Origin: JASHPR01 sp963844655
GTDB lineage: Bacteria > Actinomycetota > Actinomycetes > Streptosporangiales > Streptosporangiaceae
Assembly: GCA_963844655.1 (NCBI GenBank)
Contig: CAWJPA010000001.1
Coordinates: forward strand, 638,487 to 702,486
Length of the DNA: 64,000 nt
Direction: 5' to 3'
Part shown: in pieces, positions 23,835 to 32,904 of the stretch
How positions within the stretch are numbered: the stretch's first letter is position 1
Layout: every line of letters starts with the position of its first letter
Translations under genes and position numbers: made by a program
The notes under the pieces: generated by a model
What the model saw: the letters and a program-made list of their open reading frames with translations, nothing else
The model's database searches: none
Told to the model about the DNA's origin: nothing

Positions 23835-24562
23835 ACACCGACCGCATCGGCCGCGCGGAAGCCCGCCGCCTCGCCGAGGACGAGTTCCAGCGCTTCGCGG
23901 AACTGGCCGCCACGCTCACCCCGGAGGAGTGGGCGATGCCCACCGACTGCACCGCGTGGGACGTCCGCAAGATCGCGCTGCACGTGCTGGGGTCGGCCGA
24001 CGCGCAGGCCTCGGTGGGCGAGTTCGCGCACCAGCTGCGCCGGGGGCTGCCGCTGAACAAGCAGATCGACTCGCATCACTGGGTCGACGGCCTGAACGAG
24101 CTGCAAGTCCGCGAGCGTGAGCAGCTGTCCAACGCGGAGCTCGTCGGGCAGCTGAAGACTGCCGGCCCGAAGGCGGTCAAGGGCCGCTGGGGGACCCCGG
24201 CGCCGATGCGGCTCACCCCGCTGCCGTTCGGACCTCCCATTGGCTGGCGGCCGCTGAAGTACCTGCTAGACGTGGGGTTCACCCGCGACGTGTGGTGCCA
24301 CCGGATCGACATCTGCCACGCGACGGGCCGGCCGATGGACCTCAAGCCGGACCACGACGGCCGGCTGGTCGCCGACATCGTAGCCGAATGGGCCCAGCTC
24401 CACGGTCAGCCGTTCGACTTGGTACTTGACGGGCCGGCCGGCGGCACCTTCCGCCACGGCCGTGACGGCGAGCACGTCGAGATCGACGCCATCGACTTCA
24501 TCCGGACGCTGGCCTGCCGCTGGCCAGGCAGCGGCGTGCTCAGCAACCCGCTGCCCCTGTAA
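23831..24562 (+). CDS. Mycothiol-dependent maleylpyruvate isomerase-family (DinB-like) enzyme
   Basis: 243 residues, ATGA-coupled to the TetR gene. The MDMPI_N/DinB four-helix bundle is visible: FQRFAELAATLTPEEWAMPTDCTAWDVRKIALHVLGSADAQ with the metal-ligand His, then SHHWVDGLNELQVRER and TRDVWCHRIDICHATGRP, which supplies the further conserved His residues. A C-terminal SCP2-like domain (FDLVLDGPAGGTFRHGRDGEHVEIDAIDFIRTLACRWPG) follows. The family uses mycothiol in isomerisation or thiol transfer, in keeping with an actinomycete host. The substrate is unknown, and regulation by the adjacent TetR is likely. Confidence 0.88.
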   Translation: MNTDRIGRAEARRLAEDEFQRFAELAATLTPEEWAMPTDCTAWDVRKIALHVLGSADAQASVGEFAHQLRRGLPLNKQIDSHHWVDGLNELQVREREQLSNAELVGQLKTAGPKAVKGRWGTPAPMRLTPLPFGPPIGWRPLKYLLDVGFTRDVWCHRIDICHATGRPMDLKPDHDGRLVADIVAEWAQLHGQPFDLVLDGPAGGTFRHGRDGEHVEIDAIDFIRTLACRWPGSGVLSNPLPL

Positions 24563-24607
24563 TCCCGATTACCGCCCACCACCACCACCACCACCAGGAG
24601 GAAAACC

Positions 24608-24895
24608 ATGGCCACCGTCATCATGCAGACGTGGGACGGCATTACGCCCGACCAGTACGACACGCTCCGCGAGACTGTCGGCTGGGACCGCGACGTGCCC
24701 GCCGGGATGCGCTTTCACGTCGCCTCGTTCGGCGACGGCATTCTGCGCATGACCGACGTGTGGGACAGCGAAGAGCTGTTCGGCACCTTCGTCCAGACCC
24801 GGATCCTGCCCGGACTCCGCCAGCTCGGCATCCCCGGCCAGCCCGACATGATCACCCAGGCCGCGCACGAGGTCACCGCCGTAGACGGCACCTGA
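24608..24895 (+). CDS. Hypothetical protein, ABM-like dimeric alpha/beta barrel
   Basis: 95 residues with CAGGAGG upstream of ATG 24608. MATVIMQTWDGITPDQYDTLRETVGWDRDVPAGMRFHVASF and DVWDSEELFGTFVQTRILPGLRQLGIPG match a small conserved actinomycete protein with the length and pattern of dimeric alpha/beta-barrel proteins. It follows the DinB-like gene by 45 bases that include a run of CAC/CCA triplets, so it is the last gene of the TetR operon. Function unknown. Confidence 0.75.
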   Translation: MATVIMQTWDGITPDQYDTLRETVGWDRDVPAGMRFHVASFGDGILRMTDVWDSEELFGTFVQTRILPGLRQLGIPGQPDMITQAAHEVTAVDGT

Positions 24896-25431
24896 CAAGG
24901 AAGGTGGCGGTGCCGGGCCAGGCCCGGCACCGCCACGGTAACCCCATCCCGCGGACGCCGCACATCCAGCGACCAGACGGCCATCCCCGCGGCCGGACAG
25001 CGCCGAGCCCCGCGGCGCAGACACCCATCCCGCCAGCCCGCAGGACCTGATGAGCAGGAGCCGAACAGGGCCGGCCACCACCCTGCCCTCCGGTGAAGCG
25101 CCCGCCAGCACCGTGGTCAGGGCCCGCGTGCCCGCAAGAGCGGGAACCGGCCGCGGAGCGCGCCGCGGCAGGCGGCGGCCGCGGGGCCGGGTTGCTCACC
25201 GGCGGCCACACAGGTCGGAGGTGCCCCATCCTGGATCGCGCCCTGCACCGAATGCGATAAGGCCACGTCGGAAAGCAGCGTGAGCTAGAACTGGACATTC
25301 TGTGCGCGGCGCACAGTCCATCGGCACGCTGTTGCTAAAGAGACAGAGTCGGCGATCCGGCGCGAGACGCCGCCGTCCGCCCGTCACGGACTGTAGTTCG
25401 CGCTGCCCGCCGCCGGGGAAGCGATATCCGC
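24896..25431. other. Gene-free stretch, left flank of IS110
   Basis: About 535 bases with no supportable gene. It ends with TATCCGC immediately before the IS110 left end. Confidence 0.5.
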
Positions 25432-25439
25432 CTAATTGA

Positions 25440-25657
25440 ACCCGAGGGCGCTGCGGTGGTGCCGTAGCGTTCTGGAGGCCTGGCGGGCTGGCTCCCTATC
25501 CGCCTGCCGACCGCGGTTGTGGCCTGGCTTTAGAACGAGGTGCCAGCCCGTCGGGTCTCGCCGCGGCGTGGCTCGAAAGAGGCGCGAGCGCCAGCACTGG
25601 AATTAGGCATGCCCGCCGCGGGCCTTCGGTTCGGTGACAACGGTCGGGAGTGTGCTG
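25440..25657 (+). ncRNA. Predicted IS110 bridge RNA (leader)
   Basis: The region between the left end and the transposase ATG is conserved with 40100-40328 and has no conserved reading frame. Stem 1 is GGGCTGGC (25485-25492) with GCCAGCCC (25542-25549) around 49 nt. Stem 2 is GCTCG (25571-25575) with CGAGC (25585-25589). Stem 3 is GGCC (25621-25624) with GGTC (25642-25645) around 17 nt. Loop 1 holds TATCCGCCT (25497-25505), identical to the left insertion junction at 25425-25433. AATTAG (25601-25606) is complementary to the left terminus CTAATT. IS110 group members are known to encode a bridge RNA upstream of the recombinase; the assignment here is inferred. Confidence 0.72.
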
Positions 25658-26886
25658 ATGGCGGAAGTAATGATCGGGATCGACCCGCACAAGGGCTCGC
25701 ACACAGCGGTGGCGATCGGCGGGGCGGAGGAGCCGCTGGGCGAGTTGCGGGTGCGCGCCTGCCCGTCCCAGGCCGGGCGGCTGCTGGCGTGGGCGGTGGC
25801 GTGGCCGGAGCGGAGCTGGGCAGTGGAGGGCGCGGGCGGGCTGGGCCGGCTGCTGGCCCAGCAGCTGGTCGCCGCCGGTGAACGGGTGCTGGATGTGCCG
25901 CCGAAGCTGGCGTCTCGGGTACGGCTGCTGCAGGCCGGTGACACGAACAAGAACGACCCCAACGATGCCCGGTCGGTAGCGGTCGCCGCGCTGCGGGCCA
26001 GGACCCCCCGGCGGGAAGTAATCGCCGAGGATCATGCTGCAGTGCTGAAGATATGGTCCAAGCGGCACCGGGACCTGTCCCGAGCCCGCAACCAGGTCGC
26101 CGGCCGGCTGCACGCCGTGCTCTGCGATCTGGTCCCTGCCGGTCACCCGAAGGAGATCTCCGCAGCCCAAGCCGCCAGGATCCTGGAGCAGGTGACGCCG
26201 TCCGGTGCCGTCACCGAGGCCCGTACCGAGCTGGCCGCCGAGTTCCTGGCCGACCTGCGCCGCCTGGATGCCCAGCTGCGCGACACCCGCAAGAAGCTGG
26301 CCGCCGCGGTCAAAGCCTCCGGCACCACCGTCACCCAGGTCTTCGGCGTCGGCCCGGTCATCGCGGGCACCGTGATCGGCGACGTCCGGCAGGTGTCCGG
26401 GTTCCCCAGCCGGGACCATTTCGCCGCCTGCAACGGCACCGCGCCGGTGGAGGTGTCCTCCGGGAACCGGAAGATCTACCGGCTGTCGCTGCGCGGCAAC
26501 CGGCGCTTCAATTATGCGATCCACATGGCCGCGATCACCCAGATCCGGTACCGGCGCAGCGACGGCCGGGCCTATTACGAGAAGAAGATCGCCGAGGGAA
26601 AAATGCACAAGGAAGCGCTGCGGTCCCTCAAGCGCCGGATCAGCGACGCCATCACGCGGCGCTCCTGGCCGATGCCCGGCAGGAGGCCGCAGCAGCTGCC
26701 TGCCCCGAGGGCCCGGGAGGGCAACCGGGGAACCGCTCTGTCTCCAGGGCGGCCGGCTCACACCCCGCAACACCGGCTCTTCGGACAAGCCACTCCCAGG
26801 CCCGCAACCACCCTACGGCCCGTTCCCCACGCGGACGAGCCATCCCGGCAGCGCCGACCGCAAGGAAAACCCGGACAGCCCCTTGA
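25658..26886 (+). CDS. IS110-family transposase, frameshifted near the C-terminus
   Basis: The start MAEVMIGIDPHKGSHTAVAIG carries the first Asp of the RuvC-like DEDD site. WAVEGAGGLGRLL gives the Glu, NDPNDARSVAVAAL the later Asp residues. The Transposase_20 domain has VFGVGPVIAGTVIGDVRQVSGFPSRDHFAACNGTAPVEVSSGNRKIYRLS with the catalytic Ser in the VSSG segment. After RRISDAI (about base 26653) a one-base deletion shifts the frame. The original frame continues as ALLADARQEAAAAACPEG and stops at TGA 26884-26886 inside the right-end CTTGACA. The shifted frame instead runs to 27007, outside the element. Catalytic parts are intact; the effect of the altered tail is uncertain. Confidence 0.86.
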
Positions 26887-26888
26887 CA

Positions 26889-27198
26889 ACAAATGCAAAG
26901 AGGTCTCGCTCTGCGCTCCTACCAGGTCGGCGACCTGCCAGCCGAGGTGGGCGCGGAATTGGACGATCTGCGTCCTCTCAGGGCGGAGCCTGATACTCGC
27001 TAAATAGCCGATGTGAGCGAGTTCCGCATGTGAATTTGGGACTGTCCGACGAACTGACAATTTCTTGAGCGGTGGTGGGTCCTTCCAAGTTCACTGTCCC
27101 ATCGGGCATGTGCCAGGGCACGGCGGTGATGGCGGAGACGGTTCCGGCGATGCTCATCTGAGCGCCGGGAATGGAGATGCCGCTGTCAGGTTGAGCGC
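26889..27198. other. Right flank of IS110
   Basis: About 310 bases. A minus-strand frame of 79 codons (27217-26978) overlaps the EamA stop by a few bases but matches nothing I know. I see no supportable gene. Confidence 0.4.
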
Positions 27199-28122
27199 TC
27201 ACGGGACCTTGGTCCAAAGGTCCGCACCGGGTCGGTTTTGGGCTTGTGCCGAGGCCTCGCGGTGGTCGGCGATGGTGAAGTAGAGCACCGATGATCCGAT
27301 GAGGACTGCTCCGAGGGCATCGCGGCTTGTCACGCCCTCGCGGAGAAAGGCCACTGCACTGGCGACACCGAAGACCGGGATGAGGTTGAGCACGATGGCC
27401 GCGCGCCCGGCATCGATCTGAACGATCACCGTATTGAACAGCAGGAAACTGGCGCCGAAGCCTGCGGCGCCGACGAGTGCGGCGATCAGCCAGAAACGAG
27501 GCGCTGCCGGCACGGTTCCGGTTCCTGCAGTCCAGCGGGCGGTCGTCACCAGCAAGGACACCAGCGTTGCCGCCGTGAACTGCCAGGCGGTCAGCGACAG
27601 GGCGTCCGATCCGTCATCGAAACGCTTGGCGGCAATCGTGTAGAGACTCGCGGTTAGGACGCCGCCAGCCACCAGCAGGTCTCCGGCCGCTGTGCTGTGG
27701 CCTTCGCCTGCTCCGGCCAGTACCGCCAGGCCTGCGAGCGCGGCCACGACCGCGACGATGGCTGGCCGGGTGATGGTCTCCCGCAGCAGCACGGCAGCCA
27801 GTACTACCACCAGCCCGGATTCCAGGCCGTTGATCACGGCTCCGTGCACCGCGCTGGTGAGCGACAGGCCAAAGGTGTCGCCTAGGTAGGCCAGGGCTGG
27901 CTCGAGGAGTCCCAGCAGCGCAGGAAGCCACCAGGACCCCGGCGGACGGTAACCGCGGATAACCAAGGCAGCCCACAACACGCCCGCCCCGGCCATCAGC
28001 TCGACACTGAGCAATGTCACCGGGTCGAAGCCACCCAGGGCATATTTCGTTCCGGTGACCGCCACCCCCCACAGCCCGGCCGCAGTCAGGAGCGCGGCAG
28101 TGGGACTGCGCAACCCAGCCAT
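27199..28122 (-). CDS. EamA/DMT-family transporter
   Basis: 307 residues with ten predicted membrane helices in two EamA repeats. Repeat 1 runs from AALLTAAGLWGVAVTGTKYALGGFDPVTLL; repeat 2 begins AAGDLLVAGGVLTASLYTIAAKRF and includes FLLFNTVIVQIDAGRAAIVLNLIPVFGVASAVAFLREGVT, the typical second-repeat end. DMT proteins export small metabolites or drugs. It is a single gene, with the glyoxalase pseudogene upstream. The substrate cannot be inferred. Confidence 0.9.
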   Translation of the reverse strand: MAGLRSPTAALLTAAGLWGVAVTGTKYALGGFDPVTLLSVELMAGAGVLWAALVIRGYRPPGSWWLPALLGLLEPALAYLGDTFGLSLTSAVHGAVINGLESGLVVVLAAVLLRETITRPAIVAVVAALAGLAVLAGAGEGHSTAAGDLLVAGGVLTASLYTIAAKRFDDGSDALSLTAWQFTAATLVSLLVTTARWTAGTGTVPAAPRFWLIAALVGAAGFGASFLLFNTVIVQIDAGRAAIVLNLIPVFGVASAVAFLREGVTSRDALGAVLIGSSVLYFTIADHREASAQAQNRPGADLWTKVP

Positions 28123-28419
28123 CCTAGGGCCGCCGTCCTAGCCGGGTTTGCTGGCCGCAGAAGCAGAACGGGCCGCGGTGACTGTCCCCCGGCTGGGCAA
28201 GGCTGTCCCTGCAATCCAGGGTCAGACATCCGGGCGTTGCCACGCAGCCACCACGCTGCGGGTGCTGGAACGGCCATGCGCAACACGGCGAAGCTCCCGG
28301 TCGCAGCCAGGCCAACACCCGGCGCGAGTCGGAAGGCGTTGCCCATCTTTCCGTCCGAGGTACCTGGTTTTCAGACCTGGCGCCGTGACGTCCATTGGTT
28401 GCGGGCATGGCGCTCCTCC

Positions 28420-28715
28420 TGGTACCGGCAGCACGTTGCTGTCGAACTCGCTGCCGTCCGGGTCGGCCATGAGACGCCACTGGAATCGTCGAGCTCGCGG
28501 GATCTGGCCGGGCTCGGGCCACGGCCGCCGAGGGTCTCGGCATCGGCGGTGGCAGCGTCGAGGTCGTCTGCGACCTGGCCCAGGCGGAACCGGTTCTGGC
28601 CGGATTTGGTCTCGGGAATGTGCTGGAACCCCGCGGGTGAAGCTGTCCCTGGCCGGGACAGCACGACGAGCTGGCCGTCCCCGGATGTGGCGTCCGCGCG
28701 CACGTCCAGGGGCCG
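28420..28715 (-). pseudogene. VOC/glyoxalase-family pseudogene
   Basis: Two frames together rebuild the C-terminal half of a VOC protein. The first reads DVRADATSGDGQLVVLSRPG, then NRFRLGQVADDLDAATADAETLGGRGPSPARSRELDDSSG. After a frameshift near 28480, the second reads WRLMADPDGSEFDSNVLPV. The N-terminal half is not recognisable. A degraded gene rather than a start-stop CDS is the best reading. Confidence 0.65.
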
Positions 28716-28804
28716 TACCAACGGTGCCGGCCGCTGCGGATTGCTGGTGTCGCTGGCGAGGTACCCCCGCCGAGGCGGCCATGGAGCATTCATTCCGCGG
28801 TGGT

Positions 28805-29062
28805 CTAGCTGGATTCTGGGATGAGGCTTGCCACTTGATGGACGTCGCCGCATGGCACGCCGAGAGCGTGGTGATGCTGGCGGATCGCGTCCTCGTCTGG
28901 CGCCTCAAGGAGGCAGTACACATTGCCGTCGGTGTTGTGGTAGAGCTCGATCTGCCGCACCCCGTACTCGTCGGTGACGCGCTGCTGTGTAGCGATGGTT
29001 ATCTGCTCGAGAGCCTGCCGCGGGAGCTTAAGGTCTTCGTGAAAGTCCATGAACTGGGGCAT
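28805..29062 (-). CDS. DUF4242 (SCO4226-like nickel-binding) protein
   Basis: 85 residues from ATG 29062 with GATAGGAGG upstream. MPQFMDFHEDLKLPRQALEQI...YHNTDGNVYCLLEAPDEDAIRQHHHALGVPCGDVHQVASL matches the DUF4242/SCO4226 family, a ferredoxin-like fold with His-rich sites that bind nickel in the Streptomyces member. The frame is open upstream to a second ATG at 29245 (MDLPISITSAVAATRRQDFT), also with AGGAGAA. A 146-residue form or a separate upstream peptide is therefore possible. It is divergent from the LuxR/AAA regulator at 29374. Confidence 0.85.
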   Translation of the reverse strand: MPQFMDFHEDLKLPRQALEQITIATQQRVTDEYGVRQIELYHNTDGNVYCLLEAPDEDAIRQHHHALGVPCGDVHQVASLIPESS

Positions 29063-29373
29063 TGCTTGTCCTCCTATCAAATGTCTATGTGTGACGGCTG
29101 CCGCGACGCGGGCCAGGAAATGGCCGCGCAGCTGGCAGCCGGCATCGCGTGCGAGGCGGGCCGCCCGGTCGGCGTCCGCTTGAGCGGTGAAGTCCTGGCG
29201 CCGGGTCGCGGCGACAGCTGAGGTGATCGAGATGGGCAGGTCCATGGCGTTCTCCTCGCGAGTTGCGGCTGACCCTGAGCCTGCCGGGAGGATGCGTGCG
29301 AGACATCCGTGCTGGGCACGGATCCGCCACGGGGTTGGTACGGAATCTGCCGCGGTCCTGCGATGATCGGTTC

Positions 29374-32169
29374 GTGGGCGACGTGCTGCCAGCGGGAATG
29401 TCCGCGCGCGAAGCGGAGGTACTCGACGCTCTGGGCAAGCACCTGACGAACGCGCAAATCGCTTCAGGCCTTCACATATCTGTACGCACCGTCGAAAGTC
29501 ATGTCTCCGCTTTGCTGCGGAAGTTCGGCGCATCTGATCGCCGCGAGCTTGCCGGACTTGCTGCGGTGGCTCGCGAGACGGTCACTGTGCGTGGGCTGCC
29601 CGCGCAGTGGAAGAGTTTCGTTGGCCGGGAGCGGGAACAGGCGACTGTGCTGGCTGCTCTGGGTGAGGCCCGGCTGGTGACCCTGGTGGGTCCTGGCGGT
29701 GTGGGCAAGACCCGCCTGGCGGTAGAAGTGGCGCGGGGTGCGGCATCATCATTCCCGTCTGGCTGCGCCTTCGCTGACCTGGTGCCGGTGCGGGAGGGCT
29801 TCGTGGTCCAGTCGGTGGCGTCGGTGCTCGGGGTTTCCGAGCGGCCCCAGCAGCCGCTGGCGGAAGCTGTGCTTGAGCACCTCGCCGGGCGGCGGGCGCT
29901 GCTGGTGCTCGACAACTGCGAGCACCTGCTGGCCGAGGCGGCCGTGTTCACCGAGCGGCTGCTGGCAGCGTGCCCTGGCGTGCGGCTCCTGGTAACCAGC
30001 CGCGAGCGGCTGGCGGTCGCCGGGGAGTACGTAGTGGCGGTGCCGCCGCTGTCCCTGGCCGCCGGCGTGGAGGGGTCCGAGGCGGCGCTGCTGTTCATCG
30101 ACCGGGCCGGTGCGGTGGACTCCGGCTTCATCCCGGCCGCTGCGGTCGATGAGGTGTGTGCCCGGCTTGAGGGTGTGCCGCTGGCGATCGAGTTGGCTGC
30201 GGCGCGCAGCGCATCGCTCGGGCTGGACGGCTTGCTCGCTGGCCTGGACGACTACCTGCGGCTGCTGGCTGGCGGGCGCGGCGCTGATCCACGCCACCAC
30301 TCGCTCCGCGCGGTCATCAGCTGGAGCCACGATCTGCTCGACGATGCGGAACGGGCCATGTTCCGCCGCCTGGGGGTATTCGCCGGCGCGTTCGACCTGG
30401 ATGCTGCGTGTGCCATCAGCGCAGACGGGAAGCGCGGGGCAACCGCTGACGTGGTCGGCCGGCTGGCGGACAAGAGCCTGCTGGTCGCAGCGCACCGGAG
30501 CGGCAGCGGCCGGTGGCGGATGCTGGACACGGTCCGCGCCTTCGCGCTGGAGCAGCTGACCGCAAGCGGTGAAGAACCCGCGGTGCGGGAACAGCACCTG
30601 CGCTGGGCTGTCCAGACCGCGGCCGCCTTGGAGCAACGGGCGCAGGCAGCCGGAGGGTCCGTTCAGGCCGAATGGCGGCCCGGCTTCGATGCGGTCGCCG
30701 ACGACCTGCGGGCCGCGCTCGGCTCAGGCGCCGGGCCGGGACCAGACAGCCTGCGTCACCGCCTGGCCTGCAGCCTCGGGCATCTGGCCTACGCGCACCG
30801 CTACCTCGCCGAGGCGCGCGGGCATTTTGAGCGGGCCGTTGGCCTGGCGCCCGGCGCAGGCCAGGCTGCCGCGGACCTGCTGGCGCAGGCCCGGGTGGCG
30901 GCAGCTGAAGGACGCGGCGAAGACGCCTTCGACCTGCTGCTGGCCTCGGCCAGCCGCGCCAAGACCGCGGGCGACGACTGTGCCAGGTCCACGGCCTTGG
31001 TGGAGGCCGTCACGGTCGCGCATCGCATTTCCGGCACGTTCAAGCACGAGGTGCCGCCCAGCCGGCTGCGCGATCTGCTCGCCGAAGCAGCGCGTACCGC
31101 GCCCGCAGATGACGCCGCCGCCGCCGCGCAGCTCGCCACTGCCGCAGCCTGGAACGCCCGGGCGGAGAAATCCACACCCGACCCGCAGCTAGCTGCGGCA
31201 GCGCTGGCCGCGGCACGCCGCGCCGCGGATCCGGTGCTGATCAGCGGCGCCCTGGACGCCGTCGCCGAGGCGGCACGTGCGGCCGGCAAATACCGCCAGG
31301 CGCAGAAGCTGAGCGTGGAACGCTCCCAGCTGACAGGTCACCTTCCCCGCCACGACGTCCGGGCGGGATTCGAGATCAGTGACTCCAGGAGCATCACCTT
31401 GGCTGTGGCGGCGGGCGATCTGCCCGGCGCCTTGTCCATGGCCGACCACGCCGCCGGCAACCCGCTGGCCGGCGATCAGCCAATGACGCTGTTCCGCCGG
31501 GTCATCGCGCTGGCCCTGCAAGGCGACTTCGATGCGGCGATCGCCGACGCCACCGGCATGTGGCAGGCATGGCTGCGGGCAGGAGCACCGCCGGCCCACT
31601 GGCTGGCACCTGCCGCCCACGCCGGCGTCCTCATCTGCAACCTGCGCGGTGACAGCGACGGAGTGCGTGAATGGCGTGACCGCGCTACCAGGCTGGCCGC
31701 AGGGCGCACGAGCAGGAACCTGGCCCTCTTCGCGGCGTTTGCCGACTCCCGCGTTGCACTGCACCACGGCCGGAACGACCAGGCCGCCGCTGCCCTCGCT
31801 GGGCTCGGCATCGGCGAACGGCCTTGGTATGACAACACCCGCCACTGGGACTACGACGCCTACGCCTGGGCGCTCGCCGCCGAGACCGCAGTCACCGCCG
31901 GCCTCCCCGATGCCACACAACGACTAACTGCCGCCGAGCCGGCCGCCCAGGAGAACCTCTGGGCCGCCGCCTGCCTCGCCCGGGCCAACGGCCAGCTGCA
32001 CAATGACCGTGCCGCGCTAGAGGAGTCTCTGGCCGGCTGGCAGCGCATCGGCTCGCGGTTCGAACATGCGGCCACCCTGCTGCTGATACCCGACCGGGCA
32101 GCGCAAGGACACGCCGAGCTGGACGCGCTCGGCTGCCCCCGCCCGTCACGTGAACCACCCCGAAACTAA
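29374..32169 (+). CDS. LuxR-HTH/NB-ARC-like ATPase regulator with TPR-like tail
   Basis: 931 residues from GTG 29374 (VGDVLPAGMSAREAEVL). The HTH is N-terminal: LTNAQIASGLHISVRTVESHVSALLRKFGASDRREL. Then comes an AAA/NB-ARC ATPase: VTLVGPGGVGKTRLAVEVA (Walker A), ALLVLDNCEHLL (Walker B), LLVTSRERL (sensor) and GVPLAIELAAARS (GLPL-like). The last about 450 residues are helical, TPR-like repeats. This AfsR/SARP-type STAND architecture senses a signal through the helical tail and ATP state. It starts 129 bases from the divergent DUF4242 gene, which it may control. It appears intact. Confidence 0.9.
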   Translation: MGDVLPAGMSAREAEVLDALGKHLTNAQIASGLHISVRTVESHVSALLRKFGASDRRELAGLAAVARETVTVRGLPAQWKSFVGREREQATVLAALGEARLVTLVGPGGVGKTRLAVEVARGAASSFPSGCAFADLVPVREGFVVQSVASVLGVSERPQQPLAEAVLEHLAGRRALLVLDNCEHLLAEAAVFTERLLAACPGVRLLVTSRERLAVAGEYVVAVPPLSLAAGVEGSEAALLFIDRAGAVDSGFIPAAAVDEVCARLEGVPLAIELAAARSASLGLDGLLAGLDDYLRLLAGGRGADPRHHSLRAVISWSHDLLDDAERAMFRRLGVFAGAFDLDAACAISADGKRGATADVVGRLADKSLLVAAHRSGSGRWRMLDTVRAFALEQLTASGEEPAVREQHLRWAVQTAAALEQRAQAAGGSVQAEWRPGFDAVADDLRAALGSGAGPGPDSLRHRLACSLGHLAYAHRYLAEARGHFERAVGLAPGAGQAAADLLAQARVAAAEGRGEDAFDLLLASASRAKTAGDDCARSTALVEAVTVAHRISGTFKHEVPPSRLRDLLAEAARTAPADDAAAAAQLATAAAWNARAEKSTPDPQLAAAALAAARRAADPVLISGALDAVAEAARAAGKYRQAQKLSVERSQLTGHLPRHDVRAGFEISDSRSITLAVAAGDLPGALSMADHAAGNPLAGDQPMTLFRRVIALALQGDFDAAIADATGMWQAWLRAGAPPAHWLAPAAHAGVLICNLRGDSDGVREWRDRATRLAAGRTSRNLALFAAFADSRVALHHGRNDQAAAALAGLGIGERPWYDNTRHWDYDAYAWALAAETAVTAGLPDATQRLTAAEPAAQENLWAAACLARANGQLHNDRAALEESLAGWQRIGSRFEHAATLLLIPDRAAQGHAELDALGCPRPSREPPRN

Positions 32170-32262
32170 CCAGCAGAACACAACCAGGGCCGCCGATAAC
32201 TCCCAACCAACATCACTCCGCAAGGCGCCCATAACATGCCCATCGGTAGTCAACGAATGCTG

Positions 32263-32852
32263 ATGACCCGGGGCGTCTTTGGTCCGGCCACGATCGTGCC
32301 GTCGGGCCGGCGGACGCTGCCGGACAGCCGCTCCTGCACGTACTCACGCAGCCTGTCGTTGCTCACCAGCTTCGCTGTCTTCGGGCGCTTGGCGGCCTGC
32401 TGCGCTTTCCATTGCGCCACCACGGCGCGGTAGACGCGCTTCCCGCTCCTGGTCGCCGCGTTGCGGCGCAGCTCGCGCGACACGGCCCCCGGGTCACGGC
32501 CGAGCCGGCGAGCGATCTCTCGCACCCCGAAGCCTTGGGCACCCAGCAGCGCGATCTCCTCACGCTCGGCGAACGACAAGTAGCGGCCTGTCGGCTCGTC
32601 CAGGCTCAGCGGCGGCATCCCGCCAGCGTGGCGGAACCAGCGCGCCCCGGCCGGCCACGACACGCCGACCGACTCCGCAGCCTCGACCGTCGTCATCCCG
32701 CCAGCGATCAGCCGCCAGAACTCCCGCTGCACCGCACGAGACGGCTCAGGCCGACCCGGTGACCGCATCGGCGGCCGCAACGCCCGATCCGCCGCCCACT
32801 GCCGCCGAGCACCCGCGGGCCCCTGCGGCATCTGCTTCCTGCTCGCCCCCAT
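32263..32852 (-). pseudogene. IS30-family transposase N-terminal fragment
   Basis: About 195 codons with the IS30 N-terminal region: SRAVQREFWRLIAGGMTTVEAAESVGVSWPAGARWFRHAGG, then LSFAEREEIALLGAQGFGVREIARRLGRDPGAVSRELRRNA (HTH_38). It stops being recognisable after QERLSGSVRRPDGTIVAGPK, before the DDE catalytic core. The 5' side directly abuts the broken IS3 orfB, so IS30 inserted into IS3 and was then truncated. Confidence 0.82.
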
Positions 32853-32904
32853 CGCACACCTCCGTGATCGAAGTGTTGCGACGACCAGTTGAATTCGCCT
32901 TCGC

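Larger units (their letters stand above)
25432..26888 (+). mobile_element. IS110-family element, near-complete, with guide-RNA leader
   Basis: The left end is set by comparison with the copy at 40092: homology starts at CTAATTGA in both. The right end is set by the shared CTTGACA in three copies (26882-26888, 21880-21886, inverted at 44795-44801). There are no terminal inverted repeats, as expected for IS110. It contains a 226-base non-coding leader, one transposase gene, and a tail with the recurring hairpin CGGCTCTTCGGACAAGCC. The exact last base cannot be fixed from the sequence alone. Confidence 0.85.

Noticed and set aside
24570..24600. CAC/CCA triplet run as a regulatory repeat
   Set aside because: Short intergenic microsatellite just before a ribosome site; nothing else supports a function.
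26978..27217. 79-codon minus-strand frame downstream of IS110
   Set aside because: No ribosome site or recognisable sequence; overlaps the EamA stop and may be a cut-off tail.
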